Notes: a model not told the origin generated them from the letters alone. Positions 35,321 through 43,545 are shown, numbered from the stretch's first letter. The stretch is 64,000 nt of DNA from Methanomassiliicoccaceae archaeon (GCA_031285205.1 JAITWO010000019.1:1-64000); one strand, 5' to 3'. Numbers and translations: made by a program.

Positions 35321-35352
35321 ATTCGATCCTCCTGCTGATTGCTTTTTATGCT

Positions 35353-35646
35353 TTAATACTCTCTCCAAGAATGGTTGCATTTGCAACAGCGGTATATCCT
35401 GGTCTCGGGCTCATCCGCAGAGCGCGTCTGTCTCAGAACGAAGTATGCTTCCTTGTTACCGCATGCTGTGCAGAGTATCCTTGTCTTGGGGAGCGTCGCA
35501 GCCGATTCAGTTATTATGGTCGTTTCCTTCACATTGGCGTCGGTAGTGAAATGCTGCGCCTTCTCGATCGCTTTTGCGGTGCCGCATTTATTGCACACAT
35601 ACCGTCCGTCCTTAGGGAACATCATTGATCCGCACGAGCAAAACAA
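35353..35646 (-). CDS. tfs: Transcription factor S (TFIIS-like)
   Basis: A 97-residue protein with two zinc ribbons: an N-terminal CSCGSMM...CNKC and a C-terminal CTACGNKEAYFVLRQTRSADEPETRIYRCCKC, which includes the RSADEP loop whose acidic pair triggers RNA cleavage by stalled RNA polymerase. TTG 35646 is chosen: GAGGCTGATC lies at good spacing and the protein then begins at the first ribbon like other TFS. GTG 35670 (105 residues) is in frame but would lie upstream of the transcription start predicted from the TATA-like box near 35685. First gene of the seven-gene operon ending in taw2. Confidence 0.88.
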   Translation of the reverse strand: MFCSCGSMMFPKDGRYVCNKCGTAKAIEKAQHFTTDANVKETTIITESAATLPKTRILCTACGNKEAYFVLRQTRSADEPETRIYRCCKCNHSWREY

Positions 35647-35677
35647 CTTGATCAGCCTCTGTACCTGCACATGGTTT

Positions 35678-35691
35678 TATGTATAAAAAGT
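35678..35691 (-). promoter_or_regulatory. TATA-like box of the TFS-PCNA operon
   Basis: The minus strand reads CTTTTTATACATAAAA here. It predicts transcription from about 35660, inside the longer reading frame, which supports the downstream TTG start of TFS. Confidence 0.5.
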
Positions 35692-35835
35692 CACAGGCAC
35701 GTGCGCCGGCGCCTGCGCCAGACATTGCCGCGGTTGCGAAAAGGAAAAAGACAAGGTATATTTACGGCGATGATACTGCCCCTGATCCGCTGTTCCTTCA
35801 TATGTATGACCGCGGATCGGACCTGCGTGGATGCG

Positions 35836-36705
35836 TCACACGTATTCCAGATCGTCCTTGGAGGCGCTGTGCCTCACCCTTTCCTTCTCTGGGTCGTTCT
35901 TCTCCGCTCTGTGGATCAGACCGGCGAACGGGCTGTCCCGCTGTTCCGCCTCCTGTGCCGCCGGCGGAGCGTCCGCGGCCGGCAATGCGGCCGGTTCCTC
36001 CCTGGCCGAAGGTTTCCTTATCAGTGTTTTGTGTATCGTAACTACCTTTTGCTCCGGCACCTTGGATGCCTGCATGGACAACTGATCGTCAAAGTTCCCG
36101 AACCCCAGCTTCTTCCCCTGCAAGTATGCCGCCAGCGACCTGGGCATGAACACCCTCTTCCCCTCATCCGGGGTGCTGCGCACCACTTCCTTCCTGTGCA
36201 TGTCTGCCGTCAGACCGCCGATCAGTCCGAAGACTATCGTTATGATGTATATGTTCACCTTCATCGACGTTGACCCGAGGACCGTTCCACATACCCCCTG
36301 CAGTACCCACAGGATCCCTTCCAATATCCATCCGAGCAACGGGAAGTCCATACCTATCGCAGCGATCGCTTCGCCTGGGTCTGTATTCAGGAAATCGAAC
36401 CCGGCGATCACGCCCGAGCTCAATACAATCGTTATACCTATCAGCGCCAGCGCGACCAGCAGAGTGGCCACCATCCCTCTTGCCGGCGTCCCCGCCGTCC
36501 TGCCGCCGATGTAGCCGGCCGTTGCCTGTCCCACTATCGGGATCCACCAGAGCAACATTGACAGCATGAATGTCCAACGTATCGCCGGGAACATATTGCT
36601 GAATATGCCTTCTTTCTTGCCTTCAGCGCTCACGCCTATCTTTCTCGTTCCGCCCATGAACGACAGAAGGCCGACGCTATTGCCATCATCCTTTGCCACG
36701 TGCAT
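35836..36705 (-). CDS. Uncharacterised membrane protein with cytoplasmic-type tail
   Basis: This 289-residue protein has four predicted membrane segments (about residues 42-66, 77-103, 119-143 and 149-168) with Gly-rich turns, then a 120-residue polar tail that is Pro/Ala-rich and highly charged, ending in SASKDDLEYV. The glycine-rich turn between helices 1 and 2 (YIGGRTAGTPARG) resembles small archaeal DUF-type membrane proteins, but I cannot name the family. It is alone, divergent from the beta-CASP nuclease gene, behind a clear TATA-like box. Confidence 0.75.
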   Translation of the reverse strand: MHVAKDDGNSVGLLSFMGGTRKIGVSAEGKKEGIFSNMFPAIRWTFMLSMLLWWIPIVGQATAGYIGGRTAGTPARGMVATLLVALALIGITIVLSSGVIAGFDFLNTDPGEAIAAIGMDFPLLGWILEGILWVLQGVCGTVLGSTSMKVNIYIITIVFGLIGGLTADMHRKEVVRSTPDEGKRVFMPRSLAAYLQGKKLGFGNFDDQLSMQASKVPEQKVVTIHKTLIRKPSAREEPAALPAADAPPAAQEAEQRDSPFAGLIHRAEKNDPEKERVRHSASKDDLEYV

Positions 36706-36749
36706 CCCTTATTGTCAGACAGTTGGCTGACGGATTGCATTGAACTTAC

Positions 36750-36768
36750 GTATATATAATATTTTTTA
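36750..36768 (-). promoter_or_regulatory. TATA-like region of the membrane-protein gene
   Basis: A long T/A run (TATATATAATATTTTTTAAA on the plus strand) lies 45-63 bases before the ATG on the minus strand. It predicts a leader of about 20-30 bases. Confidence 0.45.
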
Positions 36769-36893
36769 AAGAACTGCTGCCCTCAAAAACCGTCGTGCCC
36801 GTTGTACGGAACATAAAGTTAAATATGCTGGCCGACAATCGGACAATATAATATCTGCGCGCACGGCGCACTATATTAGCAACATACATGTCC

Positions 36894-36914
36894 AAAGGGG
36901 CGTCCGGCCCCTTT
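36894..36914 (+). promoter_or_regulatory. Hairpin in the leader of the beta-CASP nuclease gene
   Basis: AAAGGGGC and GCCCCTTT form a perfect 8-bp stem with a 5-base loop, about 49 bases before the start codon and downstream of T/A-rich elements at about 36825-36832 and 36845-36854. It should therefore be transcribed as part of the 5' leader. It could stabilise the mRNA or be a site of self-regulation by the encoded nuclease; neither is shown. Confidence 0.4.
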
Positions 36915-36962
36915 TCACGAACCCTTCACAGAAGGAAAATAATAACAGCAAAGGTGATAATA

Positions 36963-38201
36963 ATGGAAATGAAATTCAGGTTCCTGGGCGGGGCCGATAC
37001 AATAGGTCGTATGGGAATGACGATGGAGTGGAGGGGGAAGACCTCACTCTTCGAATACGGCATGAGTCCGACGAAACCTCCGGAATATCCTCTGGAATGT
37101 CAGAGGGTGGATAATGTGTTCCTTACCCATTGCCATCTGGACCACTGCGGGATGGTACCGAAGATATGCGGACGCGATGATACAGAACTGTTCACCACTC
37201 CGCTGACGGCGGAGGTCAGCGAGATAATGATGAACGACAGCCTGAAGATCGCGAAGGCGGAGAACTATCCTCTGCCGTACACGAAAGGCGATGTTGACAG
37301 GACCATGAGGAGCGTCGTCCCACTCACGTTCGGGGACACCATAGAACTGGACGGTTTCGATGTTTCGGTGCACTCCGCCGGGCACATTCCCGGTGCGGCG
37401 ATGTTCGAGATAATCGGTGACACATCCACATTATATTCCGGGGACCTCCACACGATAAGCACCAGGCTGGTGGGGCCGGCCAGGGCGGTGGACTGCGAGA
37501 ACCTGTTCATAGAAGGCACGTACGGCGGCCGCGTCCATCCGGATAGGAGGGACGAAGAGACGTCATTCCTGAACAAGATAGCGGAGGTCACCGACAGAGG
37601 CGGAAGAGTACTGATACCCTGCTTCGCGACCGGCCGCACGCAGGAGATAATGCTACTTCTGAGGAACACCGGATACGACATGTGGGTGGACGGCATGGGC
37701 AGGTCTGTGACCAGGCTTTACAGCAATTATCCGGAGTACCTGCTTGATTTTAAGAAATTCAAAGGGGCCAAGAGGGCATTCCAGGAAGTGAGGAATCCCA
37801 ACATGAGGTCGCACTCTGCCAAAGGGGAGGTCATCGTCACCACCGGAGGGATGCTTGACGGCGGCCCCGTGCTCGGTTATTTAAGGGAACTGGGCAAGAA
37901 TCCGAAGAATGCCGTTCTCATTGTCGGTTACCAGGCGGAGGATACCAACGGAAGGATGCTCCTGGAGTCCGGCTGCGTGATGATGGACGGCGAGCCAGTG
38001 AAGATAAACTGCGAGGTGCGCAAATACAATTTCTCGGCGCACGCGGACCATGATCAGATAGTCGGATTCGTGAGGGAATGCGACCCCAGGAATGTCATAT
38101 TCATGCATTCGGAGACCCGCGAACTGTTCATGGAAGATCTGAAAGGAGACTATAACGTCATACTCCCCAAACTGGGCGAGGAGTTCACCTTAGACGTGTG
38201 A
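36963..38201 (+). CDS. Beta-CASP metallo-beta-lactamase RNA nuclease (aCPSF2/RNase J-like)
   Basis: The 412-residue protein has a metallo-beta-lactamase core with THCHLDHCG (near residues 54-62), further metal ligands in HSAGHIPGAA and LYSGDLH, and a C-terminal NFSAHADHDQ motif; between them lies a beta-CASP domain, giving an RNA-specific nuclease. Without KH domains and at about 410 residues it resembles archaeal aCPSF2 or RNase J-type 5'-3' exonucleases rather than aCPSF1. Start ATG 36963 has AAGGTGAT upstream; the reading frame extends 25 codons into the leader. nadC follows by 4 bases. Confidence 0.88.
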   Translation: MEMKFRFLGGADTIGRMGMTMEWRGKTSLFEYGMSPTKPPEYPLECQRVDNVFLTHCHLDHCGMVPKICGRDDTELFTTPLTAEVSEIMMNDSLKIAKAENYPLPYTKGDVDRTMRSVVPLTFGDTIELDGFDVSVHSAGHIPGAAMFEIIGDTSTLYSGDLHTISTRLVGPARAVDCENLFIEGTYGGRVHPDRRDEETSFLNKIAEVTDRGGRVLIPCFATGRTQEIMLLLRNTGYDMWVDGMGRSVTRLYSNYPEYLLDFKKFKGAKRAFQEVRNPNMRSHSAKGEVIVTTGGMLDGGPVLGYLRELGKNPKNAVLIVGYQAEDTNGRMLLESGCVMMDGEPVKINCEVRKYNFSAHADHDQIVGFVRECDPRNVIFMHSETRELFMEDLKGDYNVILPKLGEEFTLDV

Positions 38202-38205
38202 TCAT

Positions 38206-39012
38206 ATGGAGCACATAGAACGGTTCCTTGAGGAAGACATAGGATACGGCGACATCACCACCGACCTTTTGGTCCCGGACATCGACGGCATAGCGGACAT
38301 AACCTGCGAAGGCGATGCCGTTGTTGCGGGGCTTGAGGAAGCGGTCACCATATTCGAGGAGTACGGTGCGGTGTGTGAGATGCATGTGTGCGACGGTGAC
38401 CGCGTGAAGAAGGGGACGAAGGTGTTGAGCATCTCCGGCCCCCTGCGGAACATCATCACGCTGGAAAGAACGGCGCTGAACATCATGATGAGGATGAGCG
38501 GGATCGCGACCGCGACCAATGATGTTCTGACGGAATGCAGGAAGGTCAATAAGAACATCAGGATAGCCGGCACCAGGAAGACGACCCCGGGGTTCAGGGA
38601 ATTCGAGAAGAAGGCATTGATCCTCGGCGGCGGCGATCCACACCGGTACAATCTGTGTGACATGATCCTTGTGAAGGATAATCACATCAAGGCCGCCGGC
38701 GGGATGAGGAATGTGGTCGACCTGCTGAGGCTGGCTCCTTTTTCGAAGAAGATCGAGATAGAGGTGGAGGACATCAGCGGCGCGGTCATTGCGACGGAGG
38801 CGGCCGATATCGTCATGATAGACAACGCAGGCCCCGCGAAAGCGAAGGAGATTGCTGACGCCGTCAGAAAGATGAAGAACGTGAAGGTAGAGGTCTCCGG
38901 GAACATCACCAAAGATAACGCAAAGAACTATGCGGAGTTCGCCGACGTCATCTCGATGGGGTCCCTGACGCACTCGGCGCGCGCGATCCATTTTTCTCTT
39001 AACGTCAGATGA
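38206..39012 (+). CDS. nadC: Nicotinate-nucleotide pyrophosphorylase (carboxylating)
   Basis: A 268-residue quinolinate phosphoribosyltransferase. Seen: EDIGYGDITTD at the N-terminus, ERTALNIMMRMSGIAT, TRKTTPGFREFEKKAL, GGGDPHRYNLCDMILVKDNHI, and a C-terminal EVSGNIT strand. It makes nicotinate mononucleotide from quinolinate and PRPP in NAD synthesis. nadA and nadB are not in the window. It is probably co-transcribed with the nuclease gene and converges on hdrB with no gap. Confidence 0.95.
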   Translation: MEHIERFLEEDIGYGDITTDLLVPDIDGIADITCEGDAVVAGLEEAVTIFEEYGAVCEMHVCDGDRVKKGTKVLSISGPLRNIITLERTALNIMMRMSGIATATNDVLTECRKVNKNIRIAGTRKTTPGFREFEKKALILGGGDPHRYNLCDMILVKDNHIKAAGGMRNVVDLLRLAPFSKKIEIEVEDISGAVIATEAADIVMIDNAGPAKAKEIADAVRKMKNVKVEVSGNITKDNAKNYAEFADVISMGSLTHSARAIHFSLNVR

Positions 39013-39792
39013 TCATTTGGTCCTGTGATGCCTGTGTGTGTCTTCCTGCCATCCCATGCCCGACGCCACCAGTTCGGACAGGTGCAATGTTGTCTGCCTT
39101 CCCACCATGTCAAACTGCAGGAAACAGAACGGGCATGATGTTATCACCGCAAAAGCGCCGGCATTGCGCGCTGCCGTTATGGACTCGGACATCACTTTCT
39201 TCTCCAGTTCGGCATCAACGCCCGCGAGGCCCCCTCCGCAGCAAAGGTTGTTCGGCAGACGTACCGCATTGCCGCCCAGCGCCTTCACGATGTCAGATAG
39301 CATGTCCGTTGCCGACAGGCCTTTCATCTTGCATGCGGCCTCGCAGTGGCAGCCCGGGAACACCGCCAGATCGAAGTCTATCTTCGTGACCAGTTTTTTC
39401 TTTATGTCGCCGATCCTGCCGTGCAGGAACTCCAGCATCCCTGTCACTTCGGTAACGGTGATGCTGCGCCCGATCTCTTTCATCACGCCGCTGACCGCTC
39501 TTTTCCCTTCCTCGGATGATATCTCCTTCCCCGCCTCCGACAACGACATGTTGCAGCCGTCGCATATCGTCAGTATCTTTCTGCCGGCGGCGATGGAGTG
39601 TATCCTTGCGCCGACGTTCCTCCATGTGTCCGGACCTAACGACCTTAACCCGACCGGTTCCATGCAGCAGGTGAAATCTTCTATGTCGTCTGCGTTCACT
39701 TTCAGTTTTTTTAATATGAACTTGGTCGCCGCCTCTATGAACGGTAGCCGTGATTGGATGAGACACCCCGAATAAAGGACGATGTCACTCAT
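39013..39792 (-). CDS. hdrB: Heterodisulfide reductase subunit B-like protein
   Basis: The 259-residue protein has the two CCG-type domains of HdrB: the first with SGC near residue 9, CCMEP near 42 and CDGC near 78; the second with PGCHCEAAC, CCGGG and CPFC. These hold the two noncubane [4Fe-4S] clusters that reduce the CoM-S-S-CoB heterodisulfide. The hdrC gene overlaps it upstream by 8 bases. No hdrA is nearby, so partners must be encoded elsewhere or the pair may act as a second thiol/disulfide module. Confidence 0.9.
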   Translation of the reverse strand: MSDIVLYSGCLIQSRLPFIEAATKFILKKLKVNADDIEDFTCCMEPVGLRSLGPDTWRNVGARIHSIAAGRKILTICDGCNMSLSEAGKEISSEEGKRAVSGVMKEIGRSITVTEVTGMLEFLHGRIGDIKKKLVTKIDFDLAVFPGCHCEAACKMKGLSATDMLSDIVKALGGNAVRLPNNLCCGGGLAGVDAELEKKVMSESITAARNAGAFAVITSCPFCFLQFDMVGRQTTLHLSELVASGMGWQEDTHRHHRTK

Positions 39793-40249
39793 TGCGGAAC
39801 CCCGTCCTTGATATTATTATCTTCAGTTCGTTCACGGATTGGCCGCCGTCCGGGATCTTATCAAGCCCGAGGTCCTGTCTTCTTTGGTTGACGATGTCGT
39901 TCACGGGGAACGCGCGGCCTTCCGCGGCCAGCGCGGCGGAGGCCGTCCTGAACCTCTTCGGCATCTCGCCGGACGATACCGAATCGTATCTCAGCGATCT
40001 TATGGCGCCCGTGATGTCCAGGTCCCGGGGGCATGCCATGGCGCAGCGGTGGCACATCAGGCACTTCCATGCATCTATCTGCAGATCGGATGTGACCGTT
40101 GACGGGTCCCCGTCAAGTATCGCCGATATGATATCGTACGGATACACACCTCCGTTGCGGCCGCTCGGGCATACCGAATCGCACTTCCCGCATCCTATGC
40201 ATGATGACAGCGAATACAATGAGGCGACATCGCCGGCGGTCTGAGACAT
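39785..40249 (-). CDS. hdrC: Heterodisulfide reductase subunit C-like protein
   Basis: This 154-residue protein has two [4Fe-4S] motifs, CIGCGKCDSVCP and CLMCHRCAMACP, followed by a helical C-terminus, the HdrC layout. It passes electrons to HdrB. ATG 40249 is 26 bases from the centre of TTGATAAAT on the minus strand, predicting a leaderless mRNA; the reading frame reaches back to 40318 but those codons lie across the promoter. It is divergent from a small zinc-protein gene. Confidence 0.9.
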   Translation of the reverse strand: MSQTAGDVASLYSLSSCIGCGKCDSVCPSGRNGGVYPYDIISAILDGDPSTVTSDLQIDAWKCLMCHRCAMACPRDLDITGAIRSLRYDSVSSGEMPKRFRTASAALAAEGRAFPVNDIVNQRRQDLGLDKIPDGGQSVNELKIIISRTGFRNE

Positions 40250-40270
40250 GTCCGGTATTAGACAGGACCG

Positions 40271-40307
40271 ATTTATCAATCCTTCGGACGAACAAAGGGA
40301 TTTATTG
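40271..40307. promoter_or_regulatory. Divergent TATA-like boxes, hdrC and small zinc protein
   Basis: Minus strand TTGATAAAT (40271-40279) is 26 bases from the hdrC ATG, and plus strand TTTATTG (40301-40307) is 25 bases from the ATG at 40329. Both imply leaderless transcripts. Confidence 0.5.
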
Positions 40308-40328
40308 CTCCTTGTCATTCATACGGGC

Positions 40329-40523
40329 ATGAGGATGGAAGACCATGAATGCCAATTCTGCGGCAGGACAGCGACCAACTTCGTCTTTGCGGCGTTCGTC
40401 TGCGATTCGGCGGAGTGTATAGAGAAAGCAAGGAAAGAGCGCGGCGGCCCAGGCGGCCATATGAAGAGGAAGGCGCAGGGCCTTCCGGTGATCATTGATG
40501 ACGCCGACAACAACGATCAGTGA
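40329..40523 (+). CDS. Small zinc-binding-type protein
   Basis: A 64-residue protein with Cys residues in CQFC and CDSAEC (about residues 8-11 and 26-31), enough for one zinc site, then a basic, Gly-rich stretch ([16 protein letters not shown]). I do not recognise the family. ATG 40329 lies 25 bases after the centre of a TATA-like box, supporting a real leaderless gene; ATG 40335 is close behind. Its end overlaps the end of purH on the other strand by 7 bases. Confidence 0.55.
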   Translation: MRMEDHECQFCGRTATNFVFAAFVCDSAECIEKARKERGGPGGHMKRKAQGLPVIIDDADNNDQ

Positions 40524-42067
40524 CGGAACACACGGCAGCCGGTGAACACCATGGCCATTCCGTGCTCGTTCGCGGCGTCTATCGCTTCCTGGTCCCTTAT
40601 CGACCCGCCCGGCTGTATTATCGCTGTGACGCCGGCCTTGGCCGCCTCGTCAACACCGTCACGGAACGGGAAGAACGCATCCGACGCCATGACACTCCCT
40701 TTCGTTCCCTCGCCGCCCTTGACCCTTGCGATCATCGCAGAATCAACGCGGCTCATCTGCCCCGCCCCTATGCCCACCGCCCTTTCCCCTTTCACTTAAA
40801 CGACCGCATTTGAAGTAACATGCTTGGCTAGTTTCCACGCGAATCCCAATGCCTTCAGTTCTTCGTCGGTCGGGGCGCGTTCGGTCACCACCTTTAATTT
40901 TCCGAGGTTTATCGGGACATCCTCGTCCGTTTGTATCAGAAGGCCTCCCTGCACCTTCTTCAATTTATTTTCCCTGAATCTCTCTGACGGCGCTATCGGC
41001 GAGTTCGTCCTCAGCAGCCTTATGTTCTTCTTTTTTGTGAGTATCTCCAAAGCCTCGGCATCGAAGTCCGGGGCGATGACCGCTTCTACGAAATATTTTG
41101 ATATCTCGTTCGCCGTGGGAACGTCGCATTCACGGTTCAGGCATATCACGCAGCCGAACGCTGACAGCGGGTCCACGTTGTATGATGTGACGAACGCCTC
41201 GCATATCGTGTCCGCAGATGCCAGACCGCACGGGTTCGTATGCTTCATCACTACCGCGGTGGGCCTCTCGAAATCCATCGCAATGTCCAGTGATTTATCT
41301 AGATCCAGTATGTTGTTGAATGATAATTCTTTACCATGAAGCTGCTCCGACTTCGCCACCGTTGTTCCGGGCGTGAACGGGTCCTTATAGAACACCGCCT
41401 TCTGATTCGGATTTTCGCCGTACCTGAGGTCCATGACCTTTTCCGACGGCATTGGGACGGAATCCGGGAATCCTTCGCAGAACTCCTGATACATCCTTTT
41501 GGCTATCATTGCGTCATAGTTCGCGGTGGCTATGAACGCCTCCGCCATCAACTTCGACAAAAGCTTTTCTTCCAGTGACCCGGATGTTCTCAGCTGCTCC
41601 AATACTTCCGGGTATTGGCCGGGGGATGTGAGCACAGCCACATGGTTATAGTTCTTTGCCGCCGCACGGATCATGCTCGGGCCGCCGATGTCTATGTTCT
41701 CAACTGTATCCTCAAGCGTTGACCCTTTTTTGAGGACTGCCTCTTTGAACGGGTATAGATTGACCACTACCATGTCTATTGTCCCGATGCCCATCTTATT
41801 TATGGATGACATGTGCTCCTTGTCGTCTCTTTTTGCCAATATCCCGGCGTGGACCTTCGGATGCAATGTCTTCACCCTTCCGTCCAACATCTCCGGGAAT
41901 CCTGTTACCTCTGCTACTTCTTTAACGGCAAGGCCGTTGTCCTTCAGAAGCCTGTACGTACCGCCTGTGGATATGATCTCGATGTTCAGTGCTATCAGTT
42001 CTTTGGCGAATCCGACAATACCTTTCTTATCGGATACGCTGATAAGTGCTCTCTTGACCGTTGCCAG
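40517..42067 (-). CDS. purH: PurH (AICAR transformylase/IMP cyclohydrolase) interrupted by in-frame TAA
   Basis: The frame covers a full PurH: IMP cyclohydrolase part ([29 protein letters not shown]) and AICAR transformylase part ([46 protein letters not shown]). A TAA at 40796-40798 breaks it 92 codons before the end, between SNAVV and VKGERAVG; homologues have a residue there and the next codon is GTG. Either the gene is damaged, the base is a sequencing error (TTA to TAA), or two polypeptides are made by stop-restart. The N-terminus has no ATG/GTG/TTG after an upstream in-frame TAG; CTG 42067 with AGGGGG upstream gives the expected MATVKRAL start. Confidence 0.7.
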
Positions 42068-42079
42068 TTCAACTTCCCC

Positions 42080-42109
42080 CTAAGACAGCGCACAAGAGTA
42101 TCTGTGCAT
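42080..42109 (-). other. Leaderless ATG plus nine codons ending in TAG, in frame with purH
   Basis: On the minus strand ATG 42109 lies 25 bases from the centre of a TATA-like TTTATTAC, the usual spacing for leaderless genes in this window. It opens a frame of nine codons (MHRYSCALS) that meets TAG at 42080-42082 and then continues in frame, through CTG 42067, into purH. It is either a short leader peptide or, if TAG is read as pyrrolysine, the true N-terminus of PurH. Confidence 0.45.
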
Positions 42110-42129
42110 TCAGTGTATACTGACAACCG

Positions 42130-42137
42130 TAATAAAC
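42130..42137 (-). promoter_or_regulatory. TATA-like box of purH
   Basis: Minus strand TTTATTAC predicts transcription from about 42108. It lies back-to-back with the tRNA-Ser promoter on the plus strand. Confidence 0.45.
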
Positions 42138-42173
42138 CTAATCAAAGGAATGACAGATCAAAGGAACGAAGTG

Positions 42174-42183
42174 TAAATATATA
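42174..42183 (+). promoter_or_regulatory. TATA-like box of tRNA-Ser
   Basis: TAAATATATA is centred 28 bases before the first base of the mature tRNA, the normal archaeal spacing. Confidence 0.6.
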
Positions 42184-42206
42184 CGGAGTTCATCACGCAG
42201 GACAGT

Positions 42207-42293
42207 GCCGAGGTAATCTAGTCCGGTAAGGTGGTGGTCTCGAAAACCACTGGTGGAAACGCCTCGGGAGTTCAAATCTCCTCCTCGGCGCCA
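42207..42293 (+). tRNA. tRNA-Ser, anticodon CGA, CCA encoded
   Basis: The 7-bp acceptor stem GCCGAGG/CCTCGGC is perfect; the anticodon stem GTGGT/ACCAC encloses loop CTCGAAA with anticodon CGA (codon UCG); a long variable arm follows, as expected for serine, then the T arm with TTCAAAT. Discriminator G at 42290 is followed by an encoded CCA. No intron is seen. Confidence 0.93.
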
Positions 42294-42360
42294 CTGTTCC
42301 CCATAATTATGCGCAAATGGTTTATCTTAACAAACCATTGAGGGGCAGGAAGGTCCGGCG

Positions 42361-43440
42361 ATGCAACTGATGGATTTTGTCGATGCGTGCAATATGAGAT
42401 CTAAGAATGATACGGAGGTGTTCGAGCTCCTGTGTTATTATCTGGCAAAAGAGGACGGCGCCGTGTCGTTCTCAGTGAAGAAGATGGGACAGGTCTATGA
42501 GGACGCCAGGATCTCCATGCCCGATAAGACATCGTTAAAGAAAGATGTGCTCAGATGCGGATCGTTCAGACCGTTCGGCATTGAAGGCACATTGAAATTC
42601 AGCAAGGACGGGTTCAGATCGCTGGATAAGGCGTACGGGCACTTCTGGGGTGCCGCGGATGTGAAAAAAGAGACGACGGGAGCGGTGGTCAGAGGAGGTA
42701 CCGTACGTCTTACTGATTTCGCTGATATCTGCAGAATGACCAAGAACACGGAGGCGGAGAACTTCGAACTGCTGTGCTATTATCTGACCAAAGAGAGGAG
42801 CGAGAAGGCATTCTCGGCCAGGGTTATGATGGATGTCTATGAGGATGCGGGGCTTGCGAGACCCGACAGACCGTCGTTTGAAAAACTGGTGAAGAAGCAC
42901 GGATCGTTCAAACCGATCGGGATAGAGGGGACTTTGGCATTCAAGCCGGAGGCGTTCGGTCCGTTGGACTCCAGATACGGGCATCTTTGGGCTAACTCCA
43001 TTACACCGGCGGCACGGCCGGGCAGCGTCCCGGAGGGCGTCGGGATACTCGATGAGACGAAATTCTGCGGCAGACGCGACGGGTTCGATAAACTGATCGG
43101 ACAGATCAACTCGGCGTACAGGGACGGGTCGTTCGATTCCTGCGCCGTGGTGATGAGGAGATTGCTGGAAGCCTGCCTGGTATTATCGTTCCGGTCGAAC
43201 GGCATGGAAAATGAGATATCATTCAACGGCAGGTATCTGTGCCTCGGTGACATTGTGAAGAAGGTCATCGAAAAGAATGCGTTCGGCCTCTCTGAGAAGG
43301 ACCTGCGGGATGCGTCCGGGATAGGCGATTATTCGGGGCACGGGCCGACGTATAATTTCAGTGCCAACGATATTAATTCTGCAAGGACGGCTTACCGGAA
43401 TGTTCTGGATATGTTGTTCCGGGCATCGAAGATCATCTGA
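42361..43440 (+). CDS. Orphan protein with two tandem 95-residue repeats and a C-terminal helical domain
   Basis: The 359-residue protein has an internal duplication: residues about 3-97 and 117-211 align along their whole length, sharing FELLCYYL, VYEDA, K..GSF(R/K)P(F/I)GIEGTL and the Y.GH.W ending. A different C-terminal region (about 230-359) contains NSAYRDGSFDSCAVVMRRLLEACLVL and DYSGHGPTYNFS, resembling the DUF4145-like helical domains often attached to defence or regulatory proteins. I cannot assign a function. It lies 67 bases after tRNA-Ser, a common insertion point for mobile DNA, but no integrase or direct repeat was seen. Start ATG 42361 has GGAAGG upstream. Confidence 0.7.
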   Translation: MQLMDFVDACNMRSKNDTEVFELLCYYLAKEDGAVSFSVKKMGQVYEDARISMPDKTSLKKDVLRCGSFRPFGIEGTLKFSKDGFRSLDKAYGHFWGAADVKKETTGAVVRGGTVRLTDFADICRMTKNTEAENFELLCYYLTKERSEKAFSARVMMDVYEDAGLARPDRPSFEKLVKKHGSFKPIGIEGTLAFKPEAFGPLDSRYGHLWANSITPAARPGSVPEGVGILDETKFCGRRDGFDKLIGQINSAYRDGSFDSCAVVMRRLLEACLVLSFRSNGMENEISFNGRYLCLGDIVKKVIEKNAFGLSEKDLRDASGIGDYSGHGPTYNFSANDINSARTAYRNVLDMLFRASKII

Positions 43441-43472
43441 GCATGCGGACGGCCAAACAATGATTGATCACC

Positions 43473-43480
43473 TTTTAATA
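43473..43480 (+). promoter_or_regulatory. TATA-like box of the first small membrane protein
   Basis: TTTTAATA predicts transcription from about 43500, upstream of the ATG at 43546 and just past the in-frame GTG at 43495. Confidence 0.4.
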
Positions 43481-43545
43481 TCACAGATGCCGATGTGATA
43501 CTGATCCACATAGACGTGAATTCTAACTATAAGGACAGACCGACG

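Noticed and set aside
35679-36041. Plus-strand open frame beginning MYKKSQARAP
   Set aside because: It overlaps the TFS promoter and the conserved-looking tail of the minus-strand membrane protein, and is Pro/Arg-rich without family pattern.
42207-43440. Genomic island starting at tRNA-Ser
   Set aside because: No integrase, no direct repeat of the tRNA end, and no base-composition break large enough to see by eye.
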